Assembly (NCBI RefSeq): GCF_002009425.1 | Contig: NZ_CP019936.1 | Span: 2,219,297-2,283,296, forward strand | Direction: 5' to 3' | Source of the DNA: Thiosocius teredinicola | GTDB lineage: Bacteria; Pseudomonadota; Gammaproteobacteria; Chromatiales; Chromatiaceae | Length of the DNA stretch: 64,000 bases | Part shown: positions 61,008 to 64,000 of the stretch, piece by piece | Layout: every line of letters starts with the position of its first letter | How positions within the stretch are numbered: the first letter of the stretch is position 1 | Made by a program: the position numbers and the translations under genes | Notes under the pieces: generated by a model | Told to the model about the DNA's origin: nothing | Databases searched by the model: none | What the model saw: only the letters and a program-made list of their open reading frames with translations

Positions 61008-62042
61008 ATGGGGTTTGCAATCGACCCTCGCATGGAACACGCATGGAAACACCGAGGTCCGCCGCAAGCCGTACTGGTCGACACACCGGCTAGATTGCAT
61101 CTAGGTTTCCTTGATGTCAGTGGGTCTTTGGGACGGCGGTTCGGCAGCCTGGGTTTGAGCATCGAAGGCATTCGCACCCGTCTGCGTGTTCGCCACGCAG
61201 CGCAGGTGACCGCCGACGGTCCGGCTGCGGAGCGTGCCAAGACCTTCGCGCAGCGCATGCTCGATAGCATGAACCTGTCGCAGGGCGTCGACGTGGTGGT
61301 CGATTCGGCGATACCGGATCATATGGGCCTGGGTTCGGGCACGCAGATGGCGTTGGCTGTCGGTCATGCGGTATCGGCGCTGTACGGTCTCGGTCTTTCC
61401 ACACGCGAGATCGCGTCGCGCATGCAGCGCGGCAAGCGCTCGGGGATCGGCATCGGTGCGTTCGACCAGGGCGGGTTCCTGGTCGACAGCGGCGTCGGCG
61501 ATGATGGCGTGGTACCGCCGGTCACGGCGCGCCTGGCGTTTCCCGAGGACTGGCGCGTGCTGCTGATCATGGATGCGCGCGCCAAAGGCCTGCACGGTAA
61601 ACAGGAGGTCGACGCGTTTCGTCGACTGGACCCGTTTCCACGCGAGTTGGCGGCCCACCTGTGCCATCTGACCTTGATGCAGATCCTGCCTGGGGTGCAG
61701 GAACAGCGGTTTGCCGCAGTATGCGATGGTATCGCTGAACTGCAACGCCTGGTCGGCGATCATTTCGCGCCGGCCCAGGGCGGGCGCTTCACCAGCCCCG
61801 AGGTTGCCGATGCGCTGGCCTGGGCAGAGCAGTCAGGTTATAGCGGCGTCGGCCAAAGCTCATGGGGGCCGACCGGCTTCGTGTTGTTGCCCGATGCCGA
61901 AACCGCACTGCGTATGCTCGTCGAGGCCCGCCAGCGTTACGGCGAGTTGTCACCGTTGCGTTTCAGCGTGACCCAGGCATGCAACACCTGTAGTCGGGTG
62001 TCGGCGCAAGCCGCATTGGATGTTCGTAAGGAAATGCGTTAA
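61008..62042 (+). CDS. mptG: Beta-ribofuranosylaminobenzene 5'-phosphate synthase
   Basis: 344 aa from ATG 61008 (61032 also possible; the frame stays open to 60906). GHMP-like fold with DTPARLHLGFLDVSGSLGRRFG and IPDHMGLGSGTQMALAVGHAV. The FDQGGFLVDSG and SSWGPTGFVL segments are family blocks. It makes the beta-RFA phosphate that is joined to a pterin in methanopterin synthesis. Together with folP and mtdB it shows H4MPT production. A weak sigma-54-like element overlaps this start region. Confidence 0.9.
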   Translation: MGFAIDPRMEHAWKHRGPPQAVLVDTPARLHLGFLDVSGSLGRRFGSLGLSIEGIRTRLRVRHAAQVTADGPAAERAKTFAQRMLDSMNLSQGVDVVVDSAIPDHMGLGSGTQMALAVGHAVSALYGLGLSTREIASRMQRGKRSGIGIGAFDQGGFLVDSGVGDDGVVPPVTARLAFPEDWRVLLIMDARAKGLHGKQEVDAFRRLDPFPRELAAHLCHLTLMQILPGVQEQRFAAVCDGIAELQRLVGDHFAPAQGGRFTSPEVADALAWAEQSGYSGVGQSSWGPTGFVLLPDAETALRMLVEARQRYGELSPLRFSVTQACNTCSRVSAQAALDVRKEMR

Positions 62043-62044
62043 CG

Positions 62045-62944
62045 ATGTCGAAACCCACCATTCTGCACATGCTGACCCCGGCCGAGAATCTCAGCCCGTT
62101 CGACGTGAACATGGCTGTCGATGCGGGTTGGCAGCACTGCTTTTCTTATACGGGTATCAGCGAAGGTGATGTAACAGCACTCACGCAGGATGCCATTTTC
62201 TCGCGTGGTCCCAGTGGCGTTAAACGCACCGGCCTGTTTCTTGGCGGGCGCGATATCCATGCGGCAATGAATATGTTGGACGCAGCGCGCAAGGCAATGG
62301 TGCCGCCGTTCGAGGTGTCGGTTTTTGCCGATCCCAGCGGTGCGTTCACGACCGCCGCCGCGATGATCGCCTGTGCCGAAAAACACTATCGAAAGCTCAC
62401 CGATGACTCCTTGTCTGGCAAGACCGCCGTGGTGTTTGGCGGCACCGGCCCGGTCGGCATGACGGCGGCGATGATGGCGCAACAGTCGGGCGCGAATGCC
62501 TTGATCGTCAGTCATGAAGGTCTGGACAAAGCCCAAAGAATTGCCGACGAATGCAACGAACGTTATGCGGTGTCGATCAAGGGCGCCGACGGTAGTTCCG
62601 ATTCCAAGATCGAGGCCCTGCTTAACGAAGCCGATCTGGCATTCAACGCGGCCAAGGCGGGCGTGCAGGTTCTCAAGAAAGAACACCTGGCCGCTGCGCA
62701 CCGGGTGAAGGTGCTGTGTGATGTGAACGCGGTGCCGCCCGAGGGTATTGCCGGCGTCGGCGTGATGGACGACGGCAGCGAAGTACCCGGTATGTCGAAC
62801 GGAGCGGTCGGTATCGGCGCACTGGCAGTCGGCAACGTGAAGTACCAGACGCAGCGGGCGCTGCTGGTGCAGATGATCGAAACCGACAAACCGGTCTATC
62901 TCGATTTTCTCGCAGCATTGGAAACGGCACGTGCACAAGCCTGA
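62045..62944 (+). CDS. mtdB: NAD(P)-dependent methylene-H4MPT dehydrogenase MtdB
   Basis: 299 aa. The N-terminus LHMLTPAENLSPFDVNMAVDAGW is diagnostic, and the nucleotide-binding loop is VVFGGTGPVGMTAA. It oxidises methylene-H4MPT to methenyl-H4MPT in formaldehyde oxidation. Two bases follow the mptG stop. Mch and Fae, which act beside it, are not in this window. Confidence 0.95.
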   Translation: MSKPTILHMLTPAENLSPFDVNMAVDAGWQHCFSYTGISEGDVTALTQDAIFSRGPSGVKRTGLFLGGRDIHAAMNMLDAARKAMVPPFEVSVFADPSGAFTTAAAMIACAEKHYRKLTDDSLSGKTAVVFGGTGPVGMTAAMMAQQSGANALIVSHEGLDKAQRIADECNERYAVSIKGADGSSDSKIEALLNEADLAFNAAKAGVQVLKKEHLAAAHRVKVLCDVNAVPPEGIAGVGVMDDGSEVPGMSNGAVGIGALAVGNVKYQTQRALLVQMIETDKPVYLDFLAALETARAQA

Positions 62945-64000
62945 CGCCGACCCGCAGGGTACGACCGTTATCATCGGCAACAGCGTGCGTTACCTCGCAC
63001 AGTCGGCGTATGCCGCCGGCGATGCGGTGGTTGGCATCGATGCCTTCAACGATATCGACATGCAGGCGGCCTGCCGACGCGCGGTGCAGGCTGCCGCGAT
63101 GACGGCTTCGGCGTTGGCCACTGCGTTCAAACCGTTGATTCTCGAACAGTCGCCGGCAAGTCCCTTGTCATGGGTGTATACCAGCGGCTTCGAGCCGGAC
63201 GCGGAGGTCTTGGCCCAGTTGCATCGCCGTGCGCCGGGTATGCTCGGCAATGAAGCCAAGGTGATGCAGGTGCTGGCCGACCCGATTCGGCTGTTCCGCC
63301 TGCTCGACACCCTGGCGATCGCCTATCCGCAAACACATTCGATTGCGCCCAAAGACACCAGTGACTGGTTGTTCAAACCGGCGGGTGGCTATGGCGGTGT
63401 CGGCATCAAGCCGGCCAGCGCTGTGCCGCGTGGCGAGCCCGGTGGGTACTTTCAGCAGCGTATCAATGGTCCTTTGTGGTCGTTGTTGTTTGCTGCCGAT
63501 GGCCGGGATGTTGCGGTGATCGGATTCAATCGATTGACGGTCAATGATGCCGCAGCCGGCGATTACCGTTTCTCGACGGCGATCGGCGGACTGCGTCCGC
63601 CCGAGGCGGCGCGAGAGGCGATGGTGTTGGCGGCGCAGCGGTTGACCAAGAGCCTCACCTTGCGCGGCGTGAACGGCATCGACTTCGTACTCGACGGCGA
63701 CCATGCATTGCTACTCGATATCAACGCGCGCCCGCCGGCAACCCTCGAGTTGTACGAACAGGTTCTGCCCGATGGTGGGTGGCAGACACATCTTGCGGCC
63801 TGCAAAGGCGAGTTGCCCGAGGAGTTCCCCTTTGATCAGCGCGTGCGCGGTATGCAGGTGATGTATTGCGAACACGCACGTTCCTTGGCGGCCTTCGAGT
63901 GGCCGCAAGGGGTGACCGATCTGCCGCCTCCCGGAACGCAACTGCACCCGGACATGCCCTTGTGCACGGTACACGCCGAAGCGAGCAGTGAGGCGGTGGT
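62931..64000 (+). CDS. ATP-grasp enzyme of the H4MPT gene cluster, truncated by window end
   Basis: An open frame from GTG 62931 (GGA eight bases before) overlaps the mtdB end by 14 bases and runs off the right edge without a stop. ATP-grasp signs are LFKPAGGYGGVGIKPAS (ATP lid) and GIDFVLDGDHALLLDINARP (metal ligands DxNxRP). ATP-grasp genes (orfY type) recur in methylotroph H4MPT clusters, where they probably add an amino acid to the cofactor side chain; exact substrate unknown. Confidence 0.85.
   Translation, partial: MHKPDADPQGTTVIIGNSVRYLAQSAYAAGDAVVGIDAFNDIDMQAACRRAVQAAAMTASALATAFKPLILEQSPASPLSWVYTSGFEPDAEVLAQLHRRAPGMLGNEAKVMQVLADPIRLFRLLDTLAIAYPQTHSIAPKDTSDWLFKPAGGYGGVGIKPASAVPRGEPGGYFQQRINGPLWSLLFAADGRDVAVIGFNRLTVNDAAAGDYRFSTAIGGLRPPEAAREAMVLAAQRLTKSLTLRGVNGIDFVLDGDHALLLDINARPPATLELYEQVLPDGGWQTHLAACKGELPEEFPFDQRVRGMQVMYCEHARSLAAFEWPQGVTDLPPPGTQLHPDMPLCTVHAEASSEAV

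Noticed and set aside
61003-61019. Sigma-54-like element for mptG
   Set aside because: The spacing is right, but the predicted start falls two bases before ATG 61032 and the element overlaps the alternative ATG 61008, so I do not list it as a separate promoter.

Overview
The window is chromosomal DNA of a free-living Gammaproteobacterium. The high G+C content, the order rnc-era-recO-pdxJ, a BarA-type kinase divergent from cysM, then rlmD, and the group nagZ-hpt-MTIP phosphorylase all fit that class. I see no rRNA, tRNA, CRISPR array, transposase or prophage. Methanethiol oxidase plus tetrahydromethanopterin (H4MPT) C1 genes suggest an aerobic sulfur-oxidising or facultatively methylotrophic lineage. 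The genus cannot be read from the sequence.

Layout. Positions 1-15.6 kb are housekeeping: rnc, era, recO, pdxJ, a BarA-like hybrid kinase, cysM, rlmD, a CYTH phosphatase, a peptide ABC importer with an embedded L,D-transpeptidase, a FliL-like protein, nagZ, hpt and an MTA/MTI phosphorylase. From 15.6 to 20.8 kb come small uncharacterised exported proteins, an alpha/beta hydrolase and a large MscS-type channel. From 21.0 to 27.65 kb is a Fur-boxed haem-uptake operon (TonB receptor, HmuS, HutZ, HmuTUV).

From 28.1 to 38.9 kb is the most unusual block. One tightly packed leftward run of 13 genes joins a complete ferrous-iron importer (two feoA, feoB, feoC) to a CDF exporter, an HMA-like protein with a PGRIRLR motif, three Gly/Ala/Pro-rich small membrane proteins, a membrane-anchored ferritin-like protein, a P1B-ATPase with SCA instead of CPC, and a membrane protein with a histone-like Lys/Ala tail. 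I read it as a ferrosome-type (fez-like) iron-storage organelle locus fused to feo. It lies behind a Fur-box promoter whose core is shared with the haem operon and with a second HMA-like gene at 28.7 kb.

From 39.1 to 45.2 kb is an envelope/osmotic stress cluster (BON-MscS channel, YqjD/YqjE-like proteins, Pmp3, PerM-like transporter, DUF1328, lipid kinase). From 45.2 to 64 kb is a C1-sulfur module: a DsbD-like reductase, a TetR regulator, an orphan dihydropteroate synthase, NAD-linked formate dehydrogenase (fdhA, fdhB), SCO1, methanethiol oxidase (mtoX), a SCO1-MauG/cytochrome c peroxidase fusion, TlpA, then fhcC, fhcD, beta-RFAP synthase, mtdB and a truncated ATP-grasp gene. Together they suggest a route from methanethiol to formaldehyde, H2S and H2O2, formaldehyde through H4MPT to formate, and formate to CO2. 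Two divergent intergenic regions in this module carry sigma-54-type -24/-12 elements and the same 11-base motif, which suggests common control by an unidentified enhancer-binding activator.
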